This document shows, one piece after another, positions 47,946 to 56,951 of a DNA stretch of 64,000 nucleotides; position 1 is the stretch's first letter, and each line of letters begins with the position of its first letter. Location: NCBI RefSeq assembly GCF_000964525.1, contig NZ_BAZG01000001.1:1-64000 (forward strand), read 5' to 3'. The stretch comes from Anaeromyxobacter sp. PSR-1. Lineage in GTDB: Bacteria > Myxococcota > Myxococcia > Myxococcales > Anaeromyxobacteraceae. A program made the translations under genes and the position numbers. Below the pieces are notes generated by a model. The model ran no database searches and was not told the DNA's origin. It was given only the letters and a program-made list of their open reading frames with translations.

Positions 47946-48878
47946 ATGAAGGCGACGACCGATCGTCTGGCCCTCGCCGAGACGTTCGTGCGCATCGTCG
48001 AGGCGGGGAGCCTCTCCGCCGCGGCGCGACAGCTCGGCACCTCCCAGCCCACCATCAGCCGGCGCCTGCACGCGCTCGAGGCCGCCCTCGGCGTCCGCCT
48101 GCTGCAGCGATCGACCCATGCCATCCACCTCACCGAGGCCGGGCAGAGGTACGCCGCCCGGGCCCGGGAGCTGGTCGGCGAGTGGCGCGCCTTCGAGGCG
48201 GAGCTGCGCGGCGACGGAGACGAGCCGGCGGGGCACCTCCGGGTGGTCGCGCCGCACGCGTTCGGGCAGCAGCAGCTCGTCGGCCCGGTGGTCGAGTACC
48301 TGCGCCGCTACCCTGCCCTGAGCGTCGAGTGGCGCCTGCACGACGGCCCGGTGCGGTTCGTGGAGGACGGCGTCGACTGCTGCGTCTCGGTGGACGCGCC
48401 GGAGGGCGACGCCATCGTGGTGCGGAAGATCCACGAGGTGCAGCGGATCGTGGTCGCTGCGCCGTCGCTCGTCCCGGGGCACGCCCCCTCGCGCCCCGCG
48501 GCCCTCGCCGCGCTGCCCTGGCTCGCGCTCGTGCCGTACTACCGCAACACCGTCCGCCTCGAGGGCGCGCGCGGCGCGACCGCCGCCCTCCGGATCCGGC
48601 CGCGCTTCGTGACCGACAGCCTCTTCGCGCTCCGCCAGGCCGCGTGCAGCGGGCTCGGTGCCGCGCTCGCCTCGGACTGGATCCTCGCCGAGGACGTCGC
48701 CGCCGGCCGCCTCGTGCACCTCCTGCCCGGGTGGCGCGGGCCCACGCTGCCCGTCTACGTCGCGTATCCGAAGGCGCGGTTCTACCCGGCGAAGCTCCGC
48801 GCGTTCGTCGAGATCATGCGGACGGCGTTCACCGCGCAGGGCGCCGGGATCGGCGGCACGAGGTCCCAGCGCCGCTGA
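47946..48878 (+). CDS. LysR-family transcription regulator
   Basis: A 310-residue regulator. The N-terminal HTH is textbook (FVRIVEAGSLSAAARQLGTSQPTISRRLHALEAALG), followed by a LysR substrate-binding domain (about 90-300). Its co-inducer is unknown. The start ATG at 47946 lies inside the candidate dyad. Divergent from the MFS gene, a common arrangement in efflux or catabolic switches. Convergent with the AHSA1-like gene. Confidence 0.93.
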   Translation: MKATTDRLALAETFVRIVEAGSLSAAARQLGTSQPTISRRLHALEAALGVRLLQRSTHAIHLTEAGQRYAARARELVGEWRAFEAELRGDGDEPAGHLRVVAPHAFGQQQLVGPVVEYLRRYPALSVEWRLHDGPVRFVEDGVDCCVSVDAPEGDAIVVRKIHEVQRIVVAAPSLVPGHAPSRPAALAALPWLALVPYYRNTVRLEGARGATAALRIRPRFVTDSLFALRQAACSGLGAALASDWILAEDVAAGRLVHLLPGWRGPTLPVYVAYPKARFYPAKLRAFVEIMRTAFTAQGAGIGGTRSQRR

Positions 48879-48944
48879 TGGCGCTGCCTGCGAGGCGGAC
48901 CGCGGCACGCCCGTCCCGGCGCGCCGCGGCCGCCCCGCGCCCGC

Positions 48945-49403
48945 TCAGTTCCAGTTGTCGATCTTGAGGTCGTCCGGGGCCGGCCTGCCCTTCCCCGTCT
49001 CGGCGAGCTCCCGGAGGCTGAGCAGGAACGTCGCCCACTTCATGGAGCAGTGGGCCGTGAACTCCGATGCCTCGCGCCAGCCCCGGTGCCCGAAGGCCAC
49101 CAGGGTCTGGTCGCCGTCCCGGGACAGCCGGAACGCCACCTCCGTCCCGATCCACTCCTGCGGCCCGCCCGTGCAGCGCCAGCGCACCTCGCGCTCCGGC
49201 TTCAGCTCCAGCACCTCGAACTCCGCCCCGCCGATCTCCGTCCCGTCCGGCTTGCGAAACATGAAGCGAACCGTCCCGCCGGGCGCGGAGCGCCCCGTCG
49301 TGTCCCGCGTCCACCAGCCCGCGAGCCCCTCCACCGTGGCCAGCGCCTCGTAGACCTTCGCCGCGGGGGCCCGGATCCCGAGCCTGTGAATGATGTCCGG
49401 CAT
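48945..49403 (-). CDS. SRPBCC/AHSA1-like protein
   Basis: A 152-residue protein. The opening HRLGIRAPAAKVYEALATVEGLAGWWTRDT is typical of AHSA1 (Activator of Hsp90 ATPase homologue) proteins of bacteria, with a hydrophobic pocket. The C-terminal helix is present (MKWATFLLSLRELAETGKG). Function unknown; likely binds a small lipophilic ligand. A start ATG at 49401-49403 is clear. Confidence 0.82.
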   Translation of the reverse strand: MPDIIHRLGIRAPAAKVYEALATVEGLAGWWTRDTTGRSAPGGTVRFMFRKPDGTEIGGAEFEVLELKPEREVRWRCTGGPQEWIGTEVAFRLSRDGDQTLVAFGHRGWREASEFTAHCSMKWATFLLSLRELAETGKGRPAPDDLKIDNWN

Positions 49404-49512
49404 GTCGTGCTCCTCCTCGCGCCGGGGACCTCGCCCCGCGCCTCGCCTTGTCTAGGCGGCGGGGCGCGAGGGAAGGGAGTGACAAGTGCGGCGCGATTCG
49501 GAGCGGCCCGGA

Positions 49513-51303
49513 TCAGTCGAGCTCGTCCCAGCTCGTCGGGATGGTCGCGTCCACGGTGCCGTCGCCGTTCGCGTCGAGCAGGAGCGTGATGGCGCCGCCG
49601 CTGCCCATGCGCGCGACGACGCTGGTCGCGTCGGTCGCCGTGACCTTCAGCTCGCCGGCGCCGGGCGGCGCCGGCTCGACGCCGGTGAGCGCGCCCGTCA
49701 CGCTCACCGCCAGCGGCCCGGGCACGCCGGTCGCGGCGAGGGTCATCGCGTCGCCGGCGGAGGCCATGGTGTAGCCCGGCGCGTCGGACCAGGCGTTCCG
49801 CACCGTGAAGGCCGTGAGCCGCGTCTCGGTCGCGCCGGCCCCCTCGCCCTCCGACATGGCGAGCGCCACGCCCGGCTCCGCGGTGGACTGCTCGGTGACG
49901 CCGGCCGGGGTGGCGGTGCGCGCGAACCGCAGCGCGCCGGTGATGCGCGCCTCCCCGACGTCGTCCAGAAGCCCGATGTCCACGGTGGTGAACCGCGTCG
50001 CCACCGAGTAGCCGTCGGTGAGGGGATCCCCGGTCACCTCGGTGAAGGTGAAGGTCACGCTGCCACCCAGCGTGACGGGGTCGCCCGCCTCGCCGGTGAC
50101 GCAGCCGCCGAACGCCACCGTCGCCACGTGGCCGGCCGCCAGCGGGCCGGGCGTGATGGTGACGGTGTACCCGCCGGCGCTGCAGAGCGGGACCGGATGG
50201 CCGGCGGCCACGCCGAGGACCAGATCCAGGCCGACCGCCCCGACCTGCCGCGGGAGGTCGAGCGCGAACGCCGCGAGGCCCGCCACGTCCACGACGTTCG
50301 TGCCGTTGATGACGCCGCCTGCGCTCGGGTGGAGCAGGTCGTCCCAGTGGCACGCGTCGGTGTGATCCGGCTGCGTCGAGCCGCGGAGGTAGAGCTCCAG
50401 GCGCACGTCGCCCGGCTCGCCCGCGACCGTCATGTTCACCATCGAGTTGTCGGACCGGACGCCCCCGGGGTCCACGCCGATGTCGGTGCAGAGCGGCTGC
50501 GCGAGGGACAGGAGGCCGACCCTCCCGTCGCCCGGGACGTCGCCCGCGCGGTACAGGAGCCTCGAGCCCGGGTCGAACGAGATGATCTTGTCGTCCATCC
50601 GGATGACGCCGAGCGGCACCACGCGGCGGGTGAAGCCCAGCTGCGGATCCGGATCGTCGCGCACGTCGAAGCAGCCGAGCTGGTAGGGCAGGCTGCCGGT
50701 CGCGGTGAGCAGCGACGTTCCCGACGCCTGGTACACGAGCCCGTGGTGCACGCCGTCCGCCGAGGTGGCCGCGACCGCCGCCCGCCCGCGCAGCGTCCCG
50801 GGCTGCCCGTCGTTCGTGTCGAGCGCCAGCTCCAGCGTCGCCGCGACCGTGCGCGGAGGTCCCCGGACCACGTTCGAGAAGGCGAGGTTCAGGGAGCCGC
50901 CGAGCACCACGCCGTCGCCGGCGTGCACGCGGCAGCTGGTGAGGTCGATCCGGGCGGTGTCGCCCGCGGACCAGGCCCCGTCGCCCGAGCCGTCGGTCCA
51001 CCGCAGCGACGCGCCGCCGCTCGCGCAGGCCTGCAGCGCCCGGGCCTCGCCGCTCCGCAGCGTGCCCCCGCCCAGCTCGACGAGCGCGGGCGTCAGGAGG
51101 TCCGTGACCGCCGGGAACGTGTCCACGACGCGCGAGGCCAGCCCGGCCGCGAACTCCATGTTCGCCGGGTTGAACGCGAAGCCGACGACGTCGCCGTCCC
51201 CGTCCCCGCCGCCGTCGCCACCGCCTCCCCCACTGCAGGCGACGACTCCCGCGGCAGCGATGGCGACCAGTCCCGCAACGATCCCGTGGAGCGCGCGCAC
51301 CAT
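49513..51303 (-). CDS. Large predicted lipoprotein, beta-rich, no recognised family
   Basis: A 596-residue protein with a lipobox-like VVAC (about C22) followed by a Gly/Asp-rich tether (SGGGGGDGGGDGDGD-type). The body is rich in Thr, Val and Gly and made of short predicted strands, with a Cys-containing middle. It ends in a DANGDGTVDATI segment, a possible calcium-binding-like loop. The ATG at 51301-51303 is used; the longer frame would start in basic shadow sequence. Probably sits in the outer membrane facing the periplasm or surface. Confidence 0.6.
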   Translation of the reverse strand: MVRALHGIVAGLVAIAAAGVVACSGGGGGDGGGDGDGDVVGFAFNPANMEFAAGLASRVVDTFPAVTDLLTPALVELGGGTLRSGEARALQACASGGASLRWTDGSGDGAWSAGDTARIDLTSCRVHAGDGVVLGGSLNLAFSNVVRGPPRTVAATLELALDTNDGQPGTLRGRAAVAATSADGVHHGLVYQASGTSLLTATGSLPYQLGCFDVRDDPDPQLGFTRRVVPLGVIRMDDKIISFDPGSRLLYRAGDVPGDGRVGLLSLAQPLCTDIGVDPGGVRSDNSMVNMTVAGEPGDVRLELYLRGSTQPDHTDACHWDDLLHPSAGGVINGTNVVDVAGLAAFALDLPRQVGAVGLDLVLGVAAGHPVPLCSAGGYTVTITPGPLAAGHVATVAFGGCVTGEAGDPVTLGGSVTFTFTEVTGDPLTDGYSVATRFTTVDIGLLDDVGEARITGALRFARTATPAGVTEQSTAEPGVALAMSEGEGAGATETRLTAFTVRNAWSDAPGYTMASAGDAMTLAATGVPGPLAVSVTGALTGVEPAPPGAGELKVTATDATSVVARMGSGGAITLLLDANGDGTVDATIPTSWDELD

Positions 51304-51484
51304 GGCCCTCCTCCTGCCCCCCGGCGCTGGGAGGATCGTGCGCCGCTGGCGCCCACCGGCCGCGGGGAGGACGGGGTCGGCCCTCGGCGCGGGACGGCGT
51401 GCCGCAGCCGCCATCCCCTCGGCTCGGCAGACCGGGGTTCCCCCGCGGGGAGGCGCTCCGCCCAGTGCGAGCCTCGATCGACCC

Positions 51485-52729
51485 TCAGCCGCGGTACGGG
51501 TCCTCCACGCCGATCGAGCCGTACACCGCCCGGCGCAGCGCGGCCGCCCTCGGGTCGTCGAGGTGCGTGCCCATCTTGTTCGGGACGTAGCCGAAGCCCA
51601 TCCCTGCGTGCGGATCCGCGAACCCGAACGCCCCTCCCGCCCCCGGCGCCCCGAAGGCGCTCGGATGGGCCCAGGGGCTGCCGGCGCTCGGCCTCGCGAA
51701 CCCGAGCGAGAACGGGATCTCGACCTTCAGGCACGCGTCGCGGAACCCGCGGGACGGCCGGACGGGCGGCGCCGCGAGCTGCCGCAGCGTCTCCTCGCGC
51801 AGCGCCAGCTCCGTGCCGCCCGACGCGAACGCACCGTAGACCCGCGCCATGCCGCGCGCGGTGCCGACGCCGCCGCCCGCGGGGATCTCGAGGTTGCGCG
51901 CGTAGACGCCGCGCGCGCACTGCTCCGGGAGCTCCGACCCCTGCAGCGCGCGGCGCAGGCGGGACCGCGCGCTCAGGCCGGCGAGCGCGAGCAAGGGAGG
52001 CATGGTGAGGAGCATGCGCAGCATGGACCCGGACCGGACCAGCGGCGCGAGCCTCGCGTCCGGGATGTCCTCGGGCAGCCGGATGTAGAAGTCCGCGCCC
52101 AGCGGCGCCGCCAGCTCCTCCTGGAAGAACCGGCCCAGCGTCCGGTGTGCGGGATCCACCCGGCGGAGCAGCTCGCCCTGGTAGAAGCCGACGGTGATCG
52201 CGTGGTACGCCTGCCGCGTCCCGGCGGGCCAGGCCGGCCGCTGGCGGGCGAGGACGGCGGCCAGCCGATCGGGATCCGCGACGAGGCCCCTCACCGGCCG
52301 CTCGTCGAGCGCGAACAGGCCGGCCTGGTGGGCGAGGAGCTGCCGGACGGTGATCTCCGCCTTCCCCGCCTGCGCGAACTCCGGCCAGTACGTGCTCACC
52401 CGCTCGTCGTAGTCGAGCAGCCCGCGGGAATGGGCGAGCGCGATCGCGAGGCTGGCCAGGCCCTTCGTGGCGGAGAAGACGAGCGCCATGGTGTCCTCGC
52501 GCCACGGCTCGCCCGTCGCCGCGTCGCGGACGCCGCCCCACAGGTCCACCACCTTCTCGCCGCGCAGGTAGACCGCGCAGGCGGCGCCGACCTCCCCGCG
52601 CCGCTCGAAGTTCTCCTCGAAGGCCCGCCGCACCGCCTCGAACCCCGGCCGGACGAGGCCGGCGACGCGCAGCTCCCGCGTCGGCGACCTGCCGTGCGCC
52701 CTCAGCGTCCCCGCGATCGACCCCGCCAT
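51485..52729 (-). CDS. Beta-lactamase-family serine hydrolase (esterase-like)
   Basis: A 414-residue protein with GAGGAGGG ahead of the ATG at 52727-52729. Class C/EstB-like catalytic residues: SATK (S86, K89), Tyr in RQAYHAITVGF (about 167) and a HPSAFGAPGAGGAFGF segment in the place of the KTG box. No signal peptide is evident, so it is likely cytoplasmic. Hydrolyses small esters or amides; substrate unknown. Confidence 0.88.
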   Translation of the reverse strand: MAGSIAGTLRAHGRSPTRELRVAGLVRPGFEAVRRAFEENFERRGEVGAACAVYLRGEKVVDLWGGVRDAATGEPWREDTMALVFSATKGLASLAIALAHSRGLLDYDERVSTYWPEFAQAGKAEITVRQLLAHQAGLFALDERPVRGLVADPDRLAAVLARQRPAWPAGTRQAYHAITVGFYQGELLRRVDPAHRTLGRFFQEELAAPLGADFYIRLPEDIPDARLAPLVRSGSMLRMLLTMPPLLALAGLSARSRLRRALQGSELPEQCARGVYARNLEIPAGGGVGTARGMARVYGAFASGGTELALREETLRQLAAPPVRPSRGFRDACLKVEIPFSLGFARPSAGSPWAHPSAFGAPGAGGAFGFADPHAGMGFGYVPNKMGTHLDDPRAAALRRAVYGSIGVEDPYRG

Positions 52730-52888
52730 GGCGCCCTCCTCGCGCATGGGTTCGCGGAGCCATTCCCCCGCGCCCGCTCCGGCGCGTCAATCGGGCCAAG
52801 GGTCACGGCCTCGAGGAGGAGCGGCGGCGTGACGCGCGGCGCCGCCCCGCCGCGGCGTGATGGGCCGCCTGCCGGGCGCGCGCTCCTG

Positions 52889-53386
52889 CTAGGGCGCCGG
52901 ATCGGGGACCAGCGCGTCGCGGTGGATGCGCCACGCGCCGTCCGGCTGGAGCTTCCAGATGGTCAGGTAGCGGCCGGTGCGCGTGACCGGCGGCGCGTCG
53001 CCGGTCTGCACGGTCAGGCGGTTCGTCCCGAGCTCGTAGGCCGCGTCGCCCTCGACCTGCACCGAGGCGGTCGCGATGGTCACCTCCAGGAACCGTGCGG
53101 CCTGGAACCTCGCCGCGAACAGCGCCTGGATCGCGGGCCGCCCGGTGACGAAGCCCTCCTTCGCGGACGACATGTACACGGCGTCCTCCGTGAACAGCGA
53201 GGCGATCGCCGCCGCGTCCGCGCGCTTCATGGCGCCGCTGAAGCGCGCGAGGTTCTCCCCGATGGCGGCGCGCACCGCCGCCGGATCGCGCGGCGCGCCG
53301 GCGCCGGGACCTGCGTGGGCGCAGCCCGCGCCGGAGGAGGCGATGACCGACGCGACGAACCAGGACCGCAGCGTGCTCAGGCACAT
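52889..53386 (-). CDS. DUF4440/SgcJ-type NTF2-fold lipoprotein
   Basis: A 165-residue protein, with signal and lipobox-like SSGAGC. Shares with the gene at 39399-39881 the pattern of an A-I-N-F-A-D helix, FTEDAVYM, EGFVTGRPAIQAL and GRYLTIWKL. NTF2-fold cone-shaped pocket expected; ligand unknown. The ATG at 53384-53386 is selected. Divergent from the alkyl-sulfatase-like gene. Confidence 0.7.
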   Translation of the reverse strand: MCLSTLRSWFVASVIASSGAGCAHAGPGAGAPRDPAAVRAAIGENLARFSGAMKRADAAAIASLFTEDAVYMSSAKEGFVTGRPAIQALFAARFQAARFLEVTIATASVQVEGDAAYELGTNRLTVQTGDAPPVTRTGRYLTIWKLQPDGAWRIHRDALVPDPAP

Positions 53387-53639
53387 GATGGTCTCCCTTG
53401 GCGGGAATCCTCTTCGCGATGACGGACCGTGCAAGGCACCTCGGGGGGCCTCATCGCGTTTCCCGCCCCCGCGTCCCTCCGTCGAGACGCGGTGCTCGCC
53501 GCCCCAGCCGCCTCCGAACGTCCTCGCCCACGCGGGGTCGCGTCCGCGGCGCGCAACCCAGCTCAGGTGCGCCGCGAAGGCGAATGGACCGGCGCCGGTG
53601 ATCTCCTCAGCATCGCGCGGGGGGAGCACGGAGGGATCC

Positions 53640-55223
53640 ATGATCACGAGACCACGGGCTGCCGTACTGCTGGCCATCGCCGCGACCGTGTCGGTTCCGG
53701 CGCTGGCGGCGACCAATCCCTACTACCTGGAGCCGGGCTGGATGTCCGACCCGCTCTTCACGGGCAGGGAGAAGTACTGCCCTCCCTACCCCGACGTGCT
53801 GCAGTGCCCCGGCGCCTGGTGGCGCGACACGGCCAACCAGAACCTGCTGTCGCAGCACACCGTGGACGAGTTCGACCGGCGCATCGACCTCGTCTACGCG
53901 ACCCCGCCCGTGCCCGGCGAGACGCCGTGCTGGACCGACCCCGCGGGCAACGAGCACTTCTGCTCGGGGTTCGAGGTGTACGTCTGGCGCGGGGGCTCGC
54001 CCTCGAACGTGGTCCTCGTCACGACGCGGTACGCCTACCTGATCGTCGGCTGCGGCGGGGGCGACGGCGCCGCGGGCGACGTCAGGACGGAGATGTTCCG
54101 CTTCTTCTCCACGCATCCGACGCGGCTGTCCAGCCGCAGGCTCGCGGGCGTCGTCCTGCCCGCGGCGCTCCCGCAGTACGACTGGGGCTGCTCGACCTGG
54201 ACGGCCGGCACCGCGAACGTCGGCGTGTACGCCGCGGCGAGCTACGCGTCGGAGCTGGAGCGTGAGCGCCTCCTCGTCGACGAGCTCACGAGGCGGCGCC
54301 GCTACGCGTACGGCGCCGGTCCGACCTGGGGCGCGGACGGCAAGATCGGTGCCGGGTCGGCCCGGAACGCCGCCTGGATGCCGCCGGAGGCCGCCGCTGA
54401 GCCGACGGCGTTCATCTCGACGGCGACGCCCATCCTGCTGCAGCCGCCCGCCGTGACGGTGCAGCTCATCCCGACGGGCCGCGGTCACGCCGACCTCCTG
54501 ACGTACATCCCCGCAGCGAGCCTCCTCGTCGCCGGGGACATGGGCACGTACCTCCCGGACGCCGGCACCATCGCGGAGCAGCCCGTCTCGGTGACCGCCT
54601 GGATCGACGCGCTGGAGGAGCTGCGCCTGCTCGCGCCCGACGTCCTCGTGCCCTTGCAGGGTGGGCCGACCGTCGGCGCCGAGGCGGTGCTCGCGAGGTT
54701 CGTCGCCCAGAAGGCGGCGCTCGTGCACCTGCGGGACCGGACCCTGGAGCTGGCGAACGCCGGCACTCCGCTGGAGGAGATCGTCGCCGCGATCACGCTG
54801 CCGGAGGAGCTCGCCGGCCGTCCGGAGCTCGAGGAGTTCGCCGGGACGATCCCGTTCCTCGTCCGCTCCGTCTTCCACGAGCGCCTGGGCTGGTTCGGCG
54901 GCGCGCCCGTCGAGCTCACCACCACGCTGACCGAGCTTCACCAGGCCCAGATCCTGGTGGGGCTCGCCGGCAACATGGACACGCTGCTGACGCGGGCGCG
55001 CAAGGCCGAGCTCGCGGCGCAGACCCTGGCCCAGGCCGAGGAGGCGCTGTTCCTCGCGAGCGCGGCGTACCGGTACGCGCGCGACGTGAACACGAGCTAC
55101 CTGACCGACGCCACCGCGGTCTACGCCCAGGCGCTGAGGAAGGTGGCCTACATGCAGAAGAGCGCGCACGTCAGGAACTACCACCTGTGCAAGGCGCTCC
55201 AGATCGAGGGGCACATGTACTAG
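53640..55223 (+). CDS. Secreted alkyl-sulfatase-like protein lacking the HxHxDH metal motif
   Basis: A 527-residue protein with GGAGG before the ATG at 53640 and a signal peptide (about 1-23). The C-terminal half resembles the dimerisation domain of SdsA1-type alkyl sulfatases (FHERLGWFGGAPVEL). The MBL region keeps a later His and Asp (RGHADLLTYIP and LLVAGD). However, at the place where HxHxDH would be, the sequence reads VVLPAALPQYDWG (about 171-183). Several Cys (47, 56, 97, 108, 138, 184) suggest disulfides. Probably a non-catalytic or altered-chemistry relative. Confidence 0.65.
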   Translation: MITRPRAAVLLAIAATVSVPALAATNPYYLEPGWMSDPLFTGREKYCPPYPDVLQCPGAWWRDTANQNLLSQHTVDEFDRRIDLVYATPPVPGETPCWTDPAGNEHFCSGFEVYVWRGGSPSNVVLVTTRYAYLIVGCGGGDGAAGDVRTEMFRFFSTHPTRLSSRRLAGVVLPAALPQYDWGCSTWTAGTANVGVYAAASYASELERERLLVDELTRRRRYAYGAGPTWGADGKIGAGSARNAAWMPPEAAAEPTAFISTATPILLQPPAVTVQLIPTGRGHADLLTYIPAASLLVAGDMGTYLPDAGTIAEQPVSVTAWIDALEELRLLAPDVLVPLQGGPTVGAEAVLARFVAQKAALVHLRDRTLELANAGTPLEEIVAAITLPEELAGRPELEEFAGTIPFLVRSVFHERLGWFGGAPVELTTTLTELHQAQILVGLAGNMDTLLTRARKAELAAQTLAQAEEALFLASAAYRYARDVNTSYLTDATAVYAQALRKVAYMQKSAHVRNYHLCKALQIEGHMY

Positions 55224-55270
55224 CCGTCGGCGTCCCCGCGGCGAGCGGTCCGGGGGTCGCCGCGGGGGCC

Positions 55271-55516
55271 TCACTCCCGGTCGGAGGGCAAGAGCCTTGC
55301 GACCGCGAGGCAGCCAAGGCCGACCAGGATCAGGAGGAGGCCAGGCCGAGCGAACGCGCCGGTGCTGGCGACCCGCGCGAAGAGGCCCTGGGTGAAGACC
55401 TTCGGGTTCGTGATGGGGAACGGCAGCGCCATCGCGCCGACCGCCGCGACGCAGGTCCCCACGATGATCAGGGTGGTCTTCGCGCGCCCCACGGGCTGAC
55501 CATACCATCCGTGCAC
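55271..55516 (-). CDS. Small two-helix membrane protein
   Basis: About 81 residues with a GTG start (55514-55516); a longer 99-residue frame begins at 55570, so the start is uncertain. Two hydrophobic helices (TTLIIVGTCVAAVGAMALPF and RPGLLLILVGLGCLAVARL) are separated by a short polar stretch. No family recognised. The stop faces the convergent end of the alkyl-sulfatase-like gene. Confidence 0.45.
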   Translation of the reverse strand: MHGWYGQPVGRAKTTLIIVGTCVAAVGAMALPFPITNPKVFTQGLFARVASTGAFARPGLLLILVGLGCLAVARLLPSDRE

Positions 55517-55626
55517 CGACGCCGCGAGGCCCGCGCCCGTCGGGCCGCGGCCGGTCGGGCGACCCCGCAATCCCGGGCCTGCTCCACCACTGACCGTGAG
55601 GCATACTTTCCGTCCCAGGGGGGAGC

Positions 55627-56751
55627 ATGAACGCGGTTCGGGGACGGAGCCTCGCTCGCGCCGGCGCGGCGCGATGGCGCTGGCGGAGCCGTGGAGCTGT
55701 CCGGCGCCGGGCGGCGGCGCCGCGGACCGCGCTGGCGAGCGCGCTCGTCGCCCTCACGGCCTGCGCCGCCCACTTCCCGCGGGTGGACGAGCCGACGGTC
55801 GATCTCGAGCCCCTCACCGTCGGGGTCCCGCTCGCCAGCGATCAGCTGTTCGAGGCCCAGCTGCCGCTGCACCTGTTCCTCTACGACGGGCTGGACCGCC
55901 GCCGCCTCATGAACGACGGCGGGCTCGGCCTGGCCCTGACGTTCTCGTTCATCGGCACGCTGCGCATGGAGACCTCGCAGTCCACGCCGATCCGGCCGCC
56001 GTCGTACCTGCCGCGCCTGCGCCTGCAGCTCGTCGACGTCCTCCCGCTCGCCTCGAGCGGCGCGACCCGCGCCGATCGCCTCCTGGTGTCGGTCGGGCTG
56101 ATCGCCGCGCACCACTCCAACGGGCAGAAGGGCTGCGCGCTCCGCGACGGCGCGCTGCTGCCCGGCGCCACGTCGGACTTCGACTGCGGATGGCCGCCCG
56201 GTGTGCCCCCGTCCAACGAGCTGAACCTCGACAGCGGGAGCTTCACCGAGCACGTCCTCGGCGCCGAGCTCCTCCTCCGCTGGCTCTCCTTCCCGGCGAG
56301 CGGCGGCGCTTCTCGCGGCGGAGTCACCACCAAGCTCGGCTTCGACTGGAACGTCCCGTGCTCGTTCTCCGGGTGCATCGAGCCGGCCATGCGCCACCGC
56401 CATGGAGAGACCGCGATCCGGTGGCTGGCCTCCGGCGAGCTCGAGATCACGGGACGGCACCGAGCCATCCCGCTCCGCCGCCGGATGGCCTCGGACGCCC
56501 GGCTCCGGCTCACCGCATCGGGCGCGGTCCACCTGGGCTTCGGGCGAGGCCATTCGCCGTACGGCGACGCCGCCTTCGATCTCGCCTACGTGACGCACTT
56601 CGATCACGGAGGCAGCGGGGGACCGTTCGTGCGGTACCACCGCGGCCACGATCCGCTCAACATCCGGTTCGAGGAGCGCTGGGACGTCTGGATGATCGGG
56701 TACCTGGTCGAGTTCACGGCGCCGCTCGTGCTGGACGGGCCGGGCGCTTGA
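55627..56751 (+). CDS. Outer-membrane lipoprotein with OMPLA-like HxSNG motif
   Basis: A 374-residue protein with AGGGGGGAG before the ATG. An Arg-rich 35-residue extension precedes the hydrophobic segment and lipobox LTAC (C46). The body is a strand-rich barrel candidate (VSVGLIAAHHSNGQKG around 155-169; HHSNG at 162-166), where outer-membrane phospholipase A has its catalytic His and Ser. No second catalytic Asn is obvious by eye. The last residues do not end in the typical Phe. Function unclear. Confidence 0.6.
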   Translation: MNAVRGRSLARAGAARWRWRSRGAVRRRAAAPRTALASALVALTACAAHFPRVDEPTVDLEPLTVGVPLASDQLFEAQLPLHLFLYDGLDRRRLMNDGGLGLALTFSFIGTLRMETSQSTPIRPPSYLPRLRLQLVDVLPLASSGATRADRLLVSVGLIAAHHSNGQKGCALRDGALLPGATSDFDCGWPPGVPPSNELNLDSGSFTEHVLGAELLLRWLSFPASGGASRGGVTTKLGFDWNVPCSFSGCIEPAMRHRHGETAIRWLASGELEITGRHRAIPLRRRMASDARLRLTASGAVHLGFGRGHSPYGDAAFDLAYVTHFDHGGSGGPFVRYHRGHDPLNIRFEERWDVWMIGYLVEFTAPLVLDGPGA

Positions 56752-56951
56752 CCGCACGCGCGCGTCAACAAGCCGCAGGGAGGCGGGCGGGAAGCCAGAG
56801 ATGGCGCCGGCCACCTCGGCCATGATGCCCGCGGGGCGGCGCGCCGGCGCGCCTCCGGGAGCGGACCAGCGATGGCGCCGATTCGCTGCCACGGCGGCGC
56901 CCACGGCCGGCGAGCGGCGAACAGGTCGGGACCGACCGAGCGGGGGACGCC

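Noticed and set aside
53076-53639. Extended N-terminus of the alkyl-sulfatase-like protein
   Set aside because: The upstream frame overlaps the divergent DUF4440-like gene; the signal peptide and ribosome-binding site support the start at 53640.
56752-56951. yybP-ykoY manganese riboswitch ahead of the TerC gene
   Set aside because: The conserved riboswitch core sequences are not visible; only general GC hairpins are present.
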